A stretch of 64,000 bases of DNA from Qipengyuania polymorpha (GCF_019711435.1 NZ_JAIGNK010000001.1:620001-684000), one strand, 5' to 3'. Counted from the stretch's first letter, positions 7,845 to 16,674 are shown. Notes: a model not told the origin generated them from the letters alone. Translations and numbers: made by a program.

Positions 7845-10094
7845 GTGTCTAGTGGAATTCCGGTCGGCGGAACATATGAAATGGCGCATCCCGACGCGCC
7901 TGCAAAACGTCCCGTGACAGGCATGGGTACGGATGCTGCATCCGACGATGTGTTCATGGACATCGACCTGCGGCGCATCGGCGCGGCGATCAGGCGCAAC
8001 CTGATCGGCGTCATGGCCGTGCTGGTCATCTCCCTTGCCGTCGGTGTCCTCGTCACCCTCCTGATGCGCCCGCAATATATCGCGACTTCGCAGGTTCTCA
8101 TCGAACAGCAGGCCGACACGATTATCGAGGGTGCGGATACGCAGGCCTATGTCCCGGCGCAGGAGACCGAGCGCTTCCTGCAGACGCAGGTCGATGTCAT
8201 CGAAAGCTACAGTCTCGCCGAACGCGTGGTCGAATCCGAAAACCTCGCCGACCGCGAGGATTTCTTCGAAGCGCAGGGAACCGAGCTGCCGCAGCTCGAC
8301 ACTGCGGAAGGTTTGGCCAATGCGGGTGAGGCGGGCCTCGCCCGCCTGCGCCGCGAAACCGCTATCGCGCTTGTCATGGACGGGCTTTCGGTCGCGCTGC
8401 CCTTCGACAGCCGCCTTGTCTCGATCAATTTCAAGAGCGGGGATCCGGCCATTGCCGCCGAAATGTCCAACTCGATTTCGCAGAACTTCATCGAGGCCAA
8501 CCTCGCCCGCAAGTTCGACAGCAGCGCCTATGCACGCGAATTCCTTGCCCAGCAGCTCGAAGATGCGCGCAACAAGCTCGAGCAGAGCGAGAAGGACCTC
8601 AATGCCTTCTCGCGCGCTGCGGGCCTGATCCGTGTGCCCGGTCAGGGCCAGAATGCCGATCAGGAGACCACGCTTTCGGTTACCACCGAGACCCTGCAGC
8701 AGCTCAACATGGCCGCCTCGCAGGCGACCGCCGAGCGTATCATGGCTGAAAACAGCTGGCGCAGTGTCGCCAGCCAGCCGATTTCCTCGATACCCCAGGT
8801 GCTGAGCAACCCTGCCTATACCTCGCTCGTGCGCGAACGTGCCGTCGTCGAAGCGCGCTTGGCCGAAGAAAAGGCCCGGCACCTCGACGGGCATCCCAAT
8901 GTCCAGGCGCTTCAGGCGCAGGCCGACCGTATCGACGCTCAGATCCAGGACGTGGGACAGTCGATCAAGAACTCGATCAGGCTGGCCTATGAATCGACTC
9001 GCGACCGCGAGAACCAGATCCAGTCGCAGGTCGGCTTGGTACGCGATTCCGCGCTCGACGAGCAGGATCGCGGTGTCCAGTACAACGTGCTCAAGCGCGT
9101 GGCCGAGACCGATCGTGCGCTCTACAACACGCTGCTGACGCGCTTCAACGAACTCAACGCCACTGCCGGGGCGACTTCGAACAATGTCTCGATGGTCGAT
9201 ACCGCGCAGGTGCCGCGCCAGCCCTCGTCGCCGAACCTCGTGCTCAACATGGCGGTGGCACTCCTGAGCGGGCTGTTCCTCGCCGCCGGTTTCGTCTTCC
9301 TGCGCGAGCAGTTCGACGATGTCCTGCGCACGCCGGAAGATGTCGAGCGCAAGCTCGGTATCCCGCTCCTTGGCCTCATCCCGATGATCCAGGGCAATGT
9401 ACCCGCAGAAGATCTGGAGGACCCCAAGTCGCCGGTCAGCGAAGCTTACCAGTCGCTGGTGACGAACCTTCGTTACAGCTCGGGTGAGGGTATTCCCCGT
9501 ACGCTTACGGTTACTTCGGCCCAGGCGGGCGAGGGCAAGACCACCTCGGCCGGCAAGCTGGCGCTGGAATTCGCCGAACTCGGTCGCAAGACCCTGCTCA
9601 TCGACGCCGACCTTCGTCGTCCGACGCTTCACCGCAAGCTCGACAATCGCCGCCAGGAAGGCTTCACGACCGTCCTCGCCGGGGAGAAGACGGTCGAGGA
9701 GGTCGTGGTACCCTCGGGCCATCCGAACCTGTCGTACATGACCGCGCTGCCCATGCCGCCGGATCCGGCAGCCCTGCTCGGCGGCACGCGTCTGGACGAC
9801 CTGATCGCCGGCCTGCTGACCAAGTACGATTCGGTGGTGTTCGATGCGCCGCCGATGCTTGGCCTGTCCGATGCGCCGACGCTGGCTGCGCATACCGACG
9901 CGATCCTCGTGGTCATCGATGCCCATTCGGGACATCGCGGTGCGGTGAAGTCGGCCCTGCGCCGCCTCGAAATGGTCAACGCCAACGTCATTGGTGCCAT
10001 CCTCACCAAGTTCAATCCGAAGAATGTCAGCGGCGAATACAGCTACTACGGCTCGGATTATTACCAGTACGAACATGCGGACGACGACCAGTGA
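7845..10094 (+). CDS. Wzc-like polysaccharide co-polymerase and tyrosine kinase
   Basis: A 749-residue inner-membrane protein that controls polymer length and export. Order: short cytoplasmic N-terminus, first membrane helix (LIGVMAVLVISLAVGVLVTLL), a Wzz domain, a long coiled-coil region (about 240-470), second helix (LVLNMAVALLSGLFLAAGFVF), then a BY-kinase with Walker A GEGKTT near residue 563 and Walker A' LLIDADLRRPT. The C-terminus is a tyrosine cluster (EYSYYGSDYYQY) expected to be autophosphorylated. The GTG start at 7845 follows an AGAAGG site nine bases upstream. Its stop overlaps the next start (GTGA). Confidence 0.95.
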   Translation: MSSGIPVGGTYEMAHPDAPAKRPVTGMGTDAASDDVFMDIDLRRIGAAIRRNLIGVMAVLVISLAVGVLVTLLMRPQYIATSQVLIEQQADTIIEGADTQAYVPAQETERFLQTQVDVIESYSLAERVVESENLADREDFFEAQGTELPQLDTAEGLANAGEAGLARLRRETAIALVMDGLSVALPFDSRLVSINFKSGDPAIAAEMSNSISQNFIEANLARKFDSSAYAREFLAQQLEDARNKLEQSEKDLNAFSRAAGLIRVPGQGQNADQETTLSVTTETLQQLNMAASQATAERIMAENSWRSVASQPISSIPQVLSNPAYTSLVRERAVVEARLAEEKARHLDGHPNVQALQAQADRIDAQIQDVGQSIKNSIRLAYESTRDRENQIQSQVGLVRDSALDEQDRGVQYNVLKRVAETDRALYNTLLTRFNELNATAGATSNNVSMVDTAQVPRQPSSPNLVLNMAVALLSGLFLAAGFVFLREQFDDVLRTPEDVERKLGIPLLGLIPMIQGNVPAEDLEDPKSPVSEAYQSLVTNLRYSSGEGIPRTLTVTSAQAGEGKTTSAGKLALEFAELGRKTLLIDADLRRPTLHRKLDNRRQEGFTTVLAGEKTVEEVVVPSGHPNLSYMTALPMPPDPAALLGGTRLDDLIAGLLTKYDSVVFDAPPMLGLSDAPTLAAHTDAILVVIDAHSGHRGAVKSALRRLEMVNANVIGAILTKFNPKNVSGEYSYYGSDYYQYEHADDDQ

Positions 10095-11254
10095 GCGGGC
10101 GGCCCGCCCGCATCGCCGGATGGGCCCTGCGTATCGCGGTCTTCCTGGTCCTTGCCGGGATAATCGCGGTTTTCCAGGTCGACCGCGCATCTCGTGATCG
10201 CATCAGCCTGCTCGCCTGGGTCCCTCCGGGATTGGGCGGCTTTGCCGATGGCAATATCGCGCGGCCCCTCGCCCTCGTGAAGCCGGACATGGCGGTCGAG
10301 CGGGCAACCGCGACCCTGAAGCATCGGCCTGTCGATGCAGGCAATCTCGCGGCTTTCGCCGTGGCGGCGATCGAGGCCGACGACGAGGCGCGGGCGGGAC
10401 AGGCGCTGAGCCTCGCTGCGCAGCGCGGATGGCGCGATACCTATACGCAGGTGATGGTCATCGGCAGCGCGCTCGCGTCGCAGCGCTGGGAAGTCGTGGC
10501 GCAGCGCATCGACGCGCTGGCGCGCCTGCGCCGCGAGGAGCAGGCCATCAACGGCTTTCTCAGCCTGACGGTGAGGGAAGACGAGGGGCGGCGCGCTATC
10601 GCCAAGCGCATGGCCGAAAGTGAACCGCTGGTCGAAGCCGTCACGGGTTTCCTCGACAGCTATTCCGAATACGGCCCCGAAGTGGCGCAGACGGTTGCCT
10701 ATGCCGAAGAAGAGGGCGCTCTCGAATGCGAGCGCCTCGCTCGTGTGGCGCGGCTTCTGCTGTCCGAAAGCAGGGCAGACGAAGTACTCGGCTTCTGGCC
10801 GCAGCGCTGCGACAGTGGCGGTGAGGGCATGGGCTTTGCCTTTGCCGACAACCAGGCCGATCCCTTCACCTGGCAATTCCCTTCGCAAGCAGGAGTATCG
10901 GTGCGTCCGGGCAACGAGGACGGGACGCTGACGGCCCGCAACCGCGATCCGCTGCGCCGCCGGTTCGCATCGCGCTATCTCTTGCTGGAACCGGGTTCCT
11001 ATACGGTGCGTCTCGAGCAGTCGCAGAAGTCCGGCACCGCTTACTCGTCACCGGGACGCCCGGCTGAAGTCCAGGTCTTCGTACGCTGTGTCAGGCCCGA
11101 AGAGGGGGCCTCTGCAGTGCTCCTGAACGAACCCTATGCGGATGGATTGTTGTTTGTCGTGCCGGAAAGCTGCAAGACGCAGCACCTGTCGCTGACGCTT
11201 GGCAAGGGACGGGTTACCGATCTTGCCATCCAGCTTTCGCCCGGCGGCGCCTGA
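10091..11254 (+). CDS. EPS-locus membrane-anchored protein of unknown function
   Basis: 387 residues, GTG start overlapping the kinase stop. One N-terminal helix (ALRIAVFLVLAGIIAVF) anchors a large, probably periplasmic domain. Residues about 60-230 are Ala/Arg/Glu-rich helical repeats reminiscent of TPR-like scaffolds. The C-terminal 150 residues look beta-rich, with two cysteines (CDSG near 238 and CVRPEEG near 334). I do not recognise a family. Its translational coupling to the Wzc-like kinase and to the following polymerase suggests an assembly or scaffolding role; that is inference only. Confidence 0.75.
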   Translation: MSGRPARIAGWALRIAVFLVLAGIIAVFQVDRASRDRISLLAWVPPGLGGFADGNIARPLALVKPDMAVERATATLKHRPVDAGNLAAFAVAAIEADDEARAGQALSLAAQRGWRDTYTQVMVIGSALASQRWEVVAQRIDALARLRREEQAINGFLSLTVREDEGRRAIAKRMAESEPLVEAVTGFLDSYSEYGPEVAQTVAYAEEEGALECERLARVARLLLSESRADEVLGFWPQRCDSGGEGMGFAFADNQADPFTWQFPSQAGVSVRPGNEDGTLTARNRDPLRRRFASRYLLLEPGSYTVRLEQSQKSGTAYSSPGRPAEVQVFVRCVRPEEGASAVLLNEPYADGLLFVVPESCKTQHLSLTLGKGRVTDLAIQLSPGGA

Positions 11255-11255
11255 G

Positions 11256-12539
11256 ATGCGTATTCCGGCCCAGTTCCCGCTCATCGCTGCGCTGGCCGTG
11301 CCGCGCGTCGCGGTCAGCTATGCAGGATATGTTGCCGCTCCCGCGCTGATGATCAACTGGCTGTCCTCGCGCAGCTACGCGAAGGCGCTCATCTTCCTGG
11401 CGTTTCTCGTCTTCTCGGCGTTCGTTAACTGGGCGCTCGGCCTGAAGTTCTCCTTTACCGCATGGGGGCTCGAACTGGCCCTGTTCCTCCCGTTCATGGC
11501 GGCAATCCTGGCTTTCACGCCGAGCCGGTTCGTCAACGGGCGCAGTTTTATCCGGACGCTGAACCTGATTGTAGCCATCAGCAGCTTTATCGTCCTCCTG
11601 CAGATGGGCTTTCCCTTGAAGCTGCCCTACGTCCACTACCTGCCGGACTATTGGAACGGCGGCTTCGGCCGTGGCGGGGCGAAAATCGTCACCATGATCG
11701 GCTTCTTCGGTGTCGTCGAAGCCCTTTCGCGCAAACGCGCCATGACCTTGAGGGACAACTGGTCGCTGATCGTTGCGGCGCTGAACTTTCTCGTGCCGAA
11801 CTTCATTCTCGGCATCCTTGCCGGCGGTGCGGCGCTGACCATTTTCGCTCGCCGCAACCGTGCGCTCCTGTTCGCTGGAGCAGCAATCGCGATGATACTC
11901 GTGCCATACCTTCAGTATCGCGCCGAGCAGCGCAACGATGCCTTTGCGCAGGCTTATGGTTCAAACCCGAAGATCTATTCCTTCGTGATTGTCGGCAAGC
12001 TTTACGCCGAACAGCCGCACACCGCGCTGGTGGGTACGGGAATCGGGCAGTTTTCCAGCCAGCCGGCCATCTGGACGAGCCCCGTCAACCGCTACATCGG
12101 CATCCACGAGTTGCCGAAGCTGCCAGGCATGTTCACCTCGGAGGTCCACGAGCGTTATCTCGCCCCGCTGATGCTGCGGTTCCGGGAGAAATCCTACGCG
12201 ATCGAATCCTCGGCCAACAAACCCTACAGCGGGATTACCCAGTTGCTGGCCGAATTGGGCCTGCCCGTAACCTTGCTGTTGCTCTACTGCGCCTACCGCA
12301 CCTTCTGGCGTGGCTCGGGGACCGATTTCGGGCGTGCTGTCTTCCTTTTCGTCATGGCCATCAACCTGCTCGACCCGCAGGTGGATTCGCCATGGTTCGG
12401 AGCGATGCTGTTTGCCGCCCTCGAGGCTATCCGGCGCGATGCGCGGGTTCGTGCGCTGGCGCGTGCGGATGATGCCTCGCGCGAATCCGGCCTTTATTTC
12501 AAACCGGCCAGGCCGGTTGCCCACCAACCTGCCGAATAG
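11256..12539 (+). CDS. Second O-antigen polymerase-like membrane protein
   Basis: About 427 residues, ATG one base past the previous stop. It has around ten hydrophobic segments and a long soluble loop (residues about 220-330) containing VGTGIGQFSSQP and SSANKPYSGITQLLAELGLP, similar in layout to Wzy/EpsG-type polymerases. With the gene at 5801 this gives the locus two candidate ligase/polymerase proteins. One may polymerise repeat units and the other attach the product, but the sequences alone do not decide which. The first 10-15 residues are weakly supported as the true N-terminus. Confidence 0.75.
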   Translation: MRIPAQFPLIAALAVPRVAVSYAGYVAAPALMINWLSSRSYAKALIFLAFLVFSAFVNWALGLKFSFTAWGLELALFLPFMAAILAFTPSRFVNGRSFIRTLNLIVAISSFIVLLQMGFPLKLPYVHYLPDYWNGGFGRGGAKIVTMIGFFGVVEALSRKRAMTLRDNWSLIVAALNFLVPNFILGILAGGAALTIFARRNRALLFAGAAIAMILVPYLQYRAEQRNDAFAQAYGSNPKIYSFVIVGKLYAEQPHTALVGTGIGQFSSQPAIWTSPVNRYIGIHELPKLPGMFTSEVHERYLAPLMLRFREKSYAIESSANKPYSGITQLLAELGLPVTLLLLYCAYRTFWRGSGTDFGRAVFLFVMAINLLDPQVDSPWFGAMLFAALEAIRRDARVRALARADDASRESGLYFKPARPVAHQPAE

Positions 12540-12551
12540 TCACGGGTCCCT

Positions 12552-13472
12552 GTGAGCAAGTCCCCCTTTCCCGATTTCTACATCATCGGTGCGGCCAAGG
12601 CTGGCACCACCTCTCTCGTCGACATGCTGCGCGCGCATGAGCAAGCGTGGTTTCCGCACGAGAAGGAGCCGCATCATTTCTTCCTGCGCGACGACAGCCG
12701 CGCGTGGACCTTGCGCGACGGGAGCAGGGAGAAGCCTCTCGCAAGCCTGCTGCCCTATGGCAGCGAAAGCGCCTATCTTGGCCTTTACCGGGATGCTCCC
12801 GAAGAGGCGTTGCGCGGGGACGCGAGCACGCAATATCTCGTCAATGATACGACGGCGAAGTCCATTCATGCCCAGCGCCCAGACGCCAAAATCGTCGTGG
12901 TCCTTCGTCATCCCACCGATCGCGCCTATTCGGCATGGGTCCACGCTCGCTCCCGCGGCGAGGACGCCTTGGCCAGTTTCGACGAAGCCATCGGCGAATG
13001 CGAGAACGGTTTGCGGGACACCGCTTTTGCCACGAACTATCTGGCCGAAGGCGATTATGCGCGCCACCTGAAGCCCTATCAGGATCTGTTCGGCGACAAT
13101 CTTCTGGTCATCCTGTTCGAGGACCTCATCCAGAAGCCGCAGGCAGTTTACGACCGCCTGACCACTTTCCTCGGCATCGAGCAACGCAGCCTCCCGGACA
13201 ATTCGGCTTCGCACAAGAACGCGAGTATCGAACTGGCGAATCCTGTCGCACGGGCCTTTCGAATGACCGCCAAGCGCCTCAGGCGGATGGCACCGGGCAT
13301 TTTCGAGCTGCCGCTGTTCCGCAAACCCTACGAGGCGCTGCTGGCGAAGATGGGGCGCAAGCCTGAAAAGCTCTCGCCTGAAATGCGCAAGCGTCTCGAC
13401 GCCTATTATACGCCGCACATCGCAAAGCTCGAGGCGTCGCTCGGCAGCGACCTACCGGGCTGGCACCGCTGA
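12552..13472 (+). CDS. PAPS-dependent sulfotransferase
   Basis: A 306-residue cytoplasmic enzyme expected to move sulfate from PAPS to a carbohydrate hydroxyl. The 5'-phosphosulfate loop is visible near the start (FYIIGAAKAGTTSLVDML, residues 9-26). The 3'-phosphate motif follows at about 117-130 (LRHPTDRAYSAWVHAR), and the Lys in HKNASIE near 218 fits a heparan-sulfotransferase-like fold. GTG start 12 bases after the preceding stop; its stop overlaps the flippase ATG (TGATG). Its place inside the locus suggests that the exported polymer is sulfated. Confidence 0.9.
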   Translation: MSKSPFPDFYIIGAAKAGTTSLVDMLRAHEQAWFPHEKEPHHFFLRDDSRAWTLRDGSREKPLASLLPYGSESAYLGLYRDAPEEALRGDASTQYLVNDTTAKSIHAQRPDAKIVVVLRHPTDRAYSAWVHARSRGEDALASFDEAIGECENGLRDTAFATNYLAEGDYARHLKPYQDLFGDNLLVILFEDLIQKPQAVYDRLTTFLGIEQRSLPDNSASHKNASIELANPVARAFRMTAKRLRRMAPGIFELPLFRKPYEALLAKMGRKPEKLSPEMRKRLDAYYTPHIAKLEASLGSDLPGWHR

Positions 13473-14860
13473 TGGGGCGCGAGGCCGACCGCCGGACTGT
13501 TCTCAAGGCGACGGCTGCGGTTGCCGCCAGCAGGGCGCTCGGCTTCCCGCTGGCGCTCGGTGTAAGCATGTGGCTGACCCGCGTGCTCACGCGCGAGGAA
13601 TTTGCGTTCTTCGGTGTATTATCGAGCCTCGCCATCCTGTTCGCCATGTTCGCACAGGCAGGCTTCCAGACGTCGGTCGTGCGCCTGCTGGGCGAGGCGG
13701 AGGCCGGTGACGAAACCTTCAAGAAGCCCTCGATCTTCTACGCATCGGTCATCGTCACCTTCGTCTTCTCGCTCATCCTCGCGATCCTGTTCTACTTCGT
13801 CGGGCGCGGGCTGCTGCCCGACATCGCGGGACAGAGCGACTGGCTGTTCTTCCTCGCCGCCATCCTACTGGTGGCGCGGTCGGTGAACACGGTCGCGGCG
13901 CAGGCGCTGCGCGGTATCGGCAGGGTAGGGGCATCGGCAAACCTCAGCGGGCAGGGCGAACAGGGCGGGATGATACGCTGCCTTGCCATCCTTGCCGGTT
14001 TTGCACTGGTCGTGACGACCGGTGTGCTCACGCTGGAAGCGGCCATTTGGGTCGCCATCGCCGCCTCGGTCCTGTGTGCGCTATGGTCGGCAATCATCCT
14101 CCTGCGGCATACCGGGATGCGCTTCGATGCCCGCGACATCGCGCGCACGATGAACAGCCGCAAGCAGGACAATTTCAACATGATGCTGAGCGAGGCACTG
14201 GTCTACTGGACCGGTGTGTCTGCCGCCGTGGTCATCGGTGGCGCGCTGGTCGATGCAGCGGCGATTGCCGGCATGGTGGCCGCCTTCCAGCTGCGCAACA
14301 TCCTCACCAGCCCGATGACGATGATTGCGGGCGCAGTACCCAACATCCTCATCCGTCTGCACCGCGAGGGCGACAAGGAAGAGCTCGAACGTGTGCTGCG
14401 GACGACTGCTTCGGTCAGTTTCGTGATTTGCCTCGCCGCCTGCCTGTTCCTGCTCGCCATCGGCCCGGCGGGCCTGAGGCTCATCTTCGGACCCGATTAT
14501 GGCGATGCCTATTACCATCTCGCCATCATCAGCGGCGGTATCGTGTTCTTCGTCTATTGCGGCCTCTCCGGCCAATCGCTGTTGCTGCTTGGCGATACCC
14601 GGGTGCAGAGGCGCGTCATGCTGGTGGTTACCGCCATCACCATGCCGGCCTATATCCTGCTCGCGATTTACCTTGGAGCCTATGGCGTCTCGATCGGCCT
14701 CGTTATCTCGATGGTGCTGCAAAAGGGCCTGATGATCAGAGCAGTGCGGCAGAACCTCGATATCAGCACCAATGCCTATCTCGACCCGCGCGAATATGCG
14801 CGCGCCTTCCGCATGCTGAAGCGGATTGTCGCCAATCGCGGTAAGCAAGGGCAGGGCTAG
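13472..14860 (+). CDS. Wzx-like polysaccharide flippase
   Basis: A 462-residue membrane protein with about 12-14 hydrophobic segments and the MOP/polysaccharide-transport opening typical of Wzx and RfbX (ALGFPLALGVSMWLTRVLTREEFAFFGVLSSLA). It should translocate lipid-linked repeat units to the periplasmic face, ahead of the polymerase. Start ATG overlaps the sulfotransferase stop. It is the last gene of the locus and is followed by a bidirectional intrinsic terminator. Confidence 0.88.
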   Translation: MGREADRRTVLKATAAVAASRALGFPLALGVSMWLTRVLTREEFAFFGVLSSLAILFAMFAQAGFQTSVVRLLGEAEAGDETFKKPSIFYASVIVTFVFSLILAILFYFVGRGLLPDIAGQSDWLFFLAAILLVARSVNTVAAQALRGIGRVGASANLSGQGEQGGMIRCLAILAGFALVVTTGVLTLEAAIWVAIAASVLCALWSAIILLRHTGMRFDARDIARTMNSRKQDNFNMMLSEALVYWTGVSAAVVIGGALVDAAAIAGMVAAFQLRNILTSPMTMIAGAVPNILIRLHREGDKEELERVLRTTASVSFVICLAACLFLLAIGPAGLRLIFGPDYGDAYYHLAIISGGIVFFVYCGLSGQSLLLLGDTRVQRRVMLVVTAITMPAYILLAIYLGAYGVSIGLVISMVLQKGLMIRAVRQNLDISTNAYLDPREYARAFRMLKRIVANRGKQGQG

Positions 14861-14891
14861 GCCCCCGACTCCCGTATAGACCAGGTAACAA

Positions 14892-14917
14892 AAAACCCGC
14901 CTCGAAGGGCGGGTTTT
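14892..14917. terminator. Bidirectional intrinsic terminator
   Basis: Perfect 8-bp stem (AACCCGCC with GGCGGGTT), loop TCGAAG, with an A-run on the left and TTTT on the right. It can end both the rightward EPS transcript and the leftward tRNA-Val transcript. Confidence 0.88.
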
Positions 14918-14924
14918 CGTTCGA

Positions 14925-14999
14925 TGGTGGGCGTACCAAGGTTCGAACTTGGGACCCCTACGATGTCAACATAGTGCTCTACCACTGAGCTATACGCCC
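14925..14999 (-). tRNA. tRNA-Val (anticodon GAC)
   Basis: A 75-nt cloverleaf on the minus strand. The acceptor stem is GGGCGTA with TACGCCC, the D-arm contains AGCTCAGTGGTAGAGC, and the anticodon stem CTATG/CGTAG carries the loop TTGACAT. The anticodon GAC reads GUC and GUU valine codons. The T-arm is CCAAG-TTCGAAC-CTTGG and the 3' CCA is encoded. Confidence 0.97.
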
Positions 15000-15089
15000 A
15001 CGCTATCGAACAGGCCGTTTTGTGCGGCAGGCGCGCCCTTTAGCGAGGCCTGTGAAACCGCGCAAGGGGGCAATCGCACATGGATCGAA

Positions 15090-15479
15090 TTAAAGCTGTG
15101 CGCTGAGCTTTTCTTCCAGCACCCGTTCCACTTCCATGACGAGGTCGCGCAGGTGGAAGGGCTTGGAAAGCACCTTGGCATGCGGCTGCTCGCGGCTTGC
15201 CTTCAGCGTGACGGCAGCAAAGCCGGTGATGAACATCACCTTGGTCGAAGGGCTGATTTCGTTGCAGCGCTGGGCCAGCTCGATCCCGTCCATCTCGGGC
15301 ATGACGATATCCGACAGCAGCAGGTCGTAATTGTCATTCTCGAGCAGGGGGATGGCCTCGGTGCCGCGGTCCACCGCGTCGACCGAATAACCGGCCTGCC
15401 CGAGCGCGCGCTCGAGATAGGTACGCATGGCCTCGTCATCCTCGGCCAGCAGGATTCGTTTCTGGTGCAGCTCACTCAT
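15090..15479 (-). CDS. cpdR: CpdR-like single-domain response regulator
   Basis: A 129-residue receiver domain without an output domain. Conserved features are the acidic pair (LAEDDEAM, residues 12-19), phospho-acceptor Asp57 in LLLSDIVMPEMDG, the Thr in FITGFAA and Lys in LSKPF. The sequence closely resembles alphaproteobacterial CpdR, which in its unphosphorylated state directs ClpXP to cell-cycle substrates such as CtrA and is phosphorylated through CckA-ChpT. I chose the ATG at 15479 because a GGAG lies six bases upstream; two more in-frame ATGs lie at 15485 and 15491. It is divergent from the amidohydrolase. Confidence 0.87.
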   Translation of the reverse strand: MSELHQKRILLAEDDEAMRTYLERALGQAGYSVDAVDRGTEAIPLLENDNYDLLLSDIVMPEMDGIELAQRCNEISPSTKVMFITGFAAVTLKASREQPHAKVLSKPFHLRDLVMEVERVLEEKLSAQL

Positions 15480-15591
15480 GGGCATCTCCATAGAGGAAAT
15501 CGCTTAACAAATCTTGCGGTTCCTGCAGCTTTGTCTCTAATTGAGACCGCCTTTCTTTGACTTGTCCAGTGCATGCAACCAGATTGGAGCA

Positions 15592-16527
15592 ATGAGCTGC
15601 CCCGAAAACGGACCTTCCGGCGATGATTCGCGAGGCTTCGAGGAGAGGCAGGGCGCGGCTTTCGACATAGTCACTGCAAGCAATCCCGGCCTTCCGGTCC
15701 TGATTGCAGCGCCGCATGGCGGGCGGGACTACCCCGAGGATGTCCTTGCCAATATGCGCGACCCGTCGTTGCGGCTGCGGCTCGAGGACCGCCATGTCGA
15801 CACGCTGGCCGCCGAAGTTGCCCGCCTGAGCGGCGCCGCGCTTATCCGGGCCAATGTGCCGAGGGCGATCATCGACCTCAACCGCGCGCCCGACGATGTC
15901 GACTGGGGCATGGTTTCGGGGCAGCAACCCGAGCGGATGCGTCACTCTCTCGCCAACCGCCGGGCGCGGAGCGGGCTGGGGCTGGTGCCGCGCAGGTTGC
16001 CGGTCTCCGGCGAATTGTGGAAGCGCCCCTTGCCGCGCACCGAACTCGATAGCCGCATCGAGACCATCCACCGCCCATACCACCAGGCACTTGGCAGTGC
16101 GCTGGAGTCCTTACGCGACCAGTGGGGCGCGTCATTGCTGGTGGACCTCCATTCCATGCCACCCCTGCGCAAGCGCCATCCCGGCGAGGTGACTCCCGAA
16201 TTCGTCATCGGAGACCGTTTCGGTGCGAGCTGCGATGGCCGGCTTGTCGCTACCGCGCTCAATCATTTGGGCGAGCATTACCGCCCGGTCGCACACAACC
16301 GTCCCTACTCGGGCGGCTATGTACTCGATCGTCACGGGGCCCCCCGGCGCGGTATCCACGCCATGCAGGTCGAGGTTTGCCGCACGACCTATCTCGACAG
16401 CCGGATGGAGGAGCCCTGCGCGCGCCTGCCCGCTGTGGCCCGGCTGCTCGCCGAAATGGTCGCCAGACTCGCGGCTGAAGTCGCCGAAATGGGTCACCGC
16501 GACGAATTGCCGCAGGCCGCGGAATAA
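15592..16527 (+). CDS. N-formylglutamate amidohydrolase family protein
   Basis: About 311 residues. The opening VTASNPGLPVLIAAPHGGRDYPED and the later LLVDLHSMP and HNRPYSGGY motifs are characteristic of the N-formylglutamate deformylase/HutG2 family, zinc amidohydrolases that release formate from N-formylglutamate, sometimes in histidine breakdown. No hut genes are nearby, so the substrate here is uncertain. The ATG at 15592 has GGAG unusually close (2 bases). The small RNA described at 16536-16639 lies convergent, just past its stop. Confidence 0.85.
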   Translation: MSCPENGPSGDDSRGFEERQGAAFDIVTASNPGLPVLIAAPHGGRDYPEDVLANMRDPSLRLRLEDRHVDTLAAEVARLSGAALIRANVPRAIIDLNRAPDDVDWGMVSGQQPERMRHSLANRRARSGLGLVPRRLPVSGELWKRPLPRTELDSRIETIHRPYHQALGSALESLRDQWGASLLVDLHSMPPLRKRHPGEVTPEFVIGDRFGASCDGRLVATALNHLGEHYRPVAHNRPYSGGYVLDRHGAPRRGIHAMQVEVCRTTYLDSRMEEPCARLPAVARLLAEMVARLAAEVAEMGHRDELPQAAE

Positions 16528-16535
16528 CCGCACAT

Positions 16536-16568
16536 AAAAAACCACCCCGTGCAAGATGCACGAGGTGG
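16536..16568 (-). terminator. Intrinsic terminator of the candidate small RNA
   Basis: Minus strand: 12-bp stem CCACCTCGTGCA with TGCACGGGGTGG (one U-G pair), three-base loop, then TTTTTT. The wobble pair makes the stem complete only on the minus strand, which supports leftward transcription. Confidence 0.85.
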
Positions 16569-16639
16569 CCAAGGTTCAGGGAGGAGATGCACCTATGATG
16601 CATCCATGTCGGCAGGCCATGAGGGGAGCGCCGCCGACA
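16536..16639 (-). ncRNA. Candidate stress-induced anti-Shine-Dalgarno small RNA
   Basis: Intergenic element, about 104 nt, predicted from structure only. In order on the minus strand: a 5' stem-loop (CCATGT..CGGC pairing with GCCGACATGG) whose loop contains CTCCCCTC; a 6-bp hairpin GATGCA/TGCATC; an unpaired CTCCTCCCT segment (16586-16578) complementary to Shine-Dalgarno sequences; and a 12-bp terminator stem with six T. Upstream lies a sigma-32-like promoter. The layout recalls the RpoH-dependent CcsR RNAs of Rhodobacter with their CCUCCUCCC motif. No homology search was possible. Confidence 0.6.
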
Positions 16640-16644
16640 CATGG

Positions 16645-16674
16645 TAAATGGGTATTTCGCGCATCCGTTTCAAG
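16645..16674 (-). promoter_or_regulatory. RpoH (sigma-32)-like promoter
   Basis: Minus strand CTTGAAA (16674-16668), 15-base spacer, CCCATTTA (16652-16645). This matches the classic heat-shock promoter (CTTGAAA-N11 to N17-CCCCATnTa) closely. Transcription would begin near 16639, at the base of the first stem-loop of the candidate small RNA. Confidence 0.65.

Noticed and set aside
7149-10190. A 1013-codon leftward open frame opposite the Wzc-like kinase gene
   Set aside because: GC-rich codon use leaves the antisense strand open. The frame is Arg/His/Asp-rich without domains, while the other strand encodes a clear Wzc protein.
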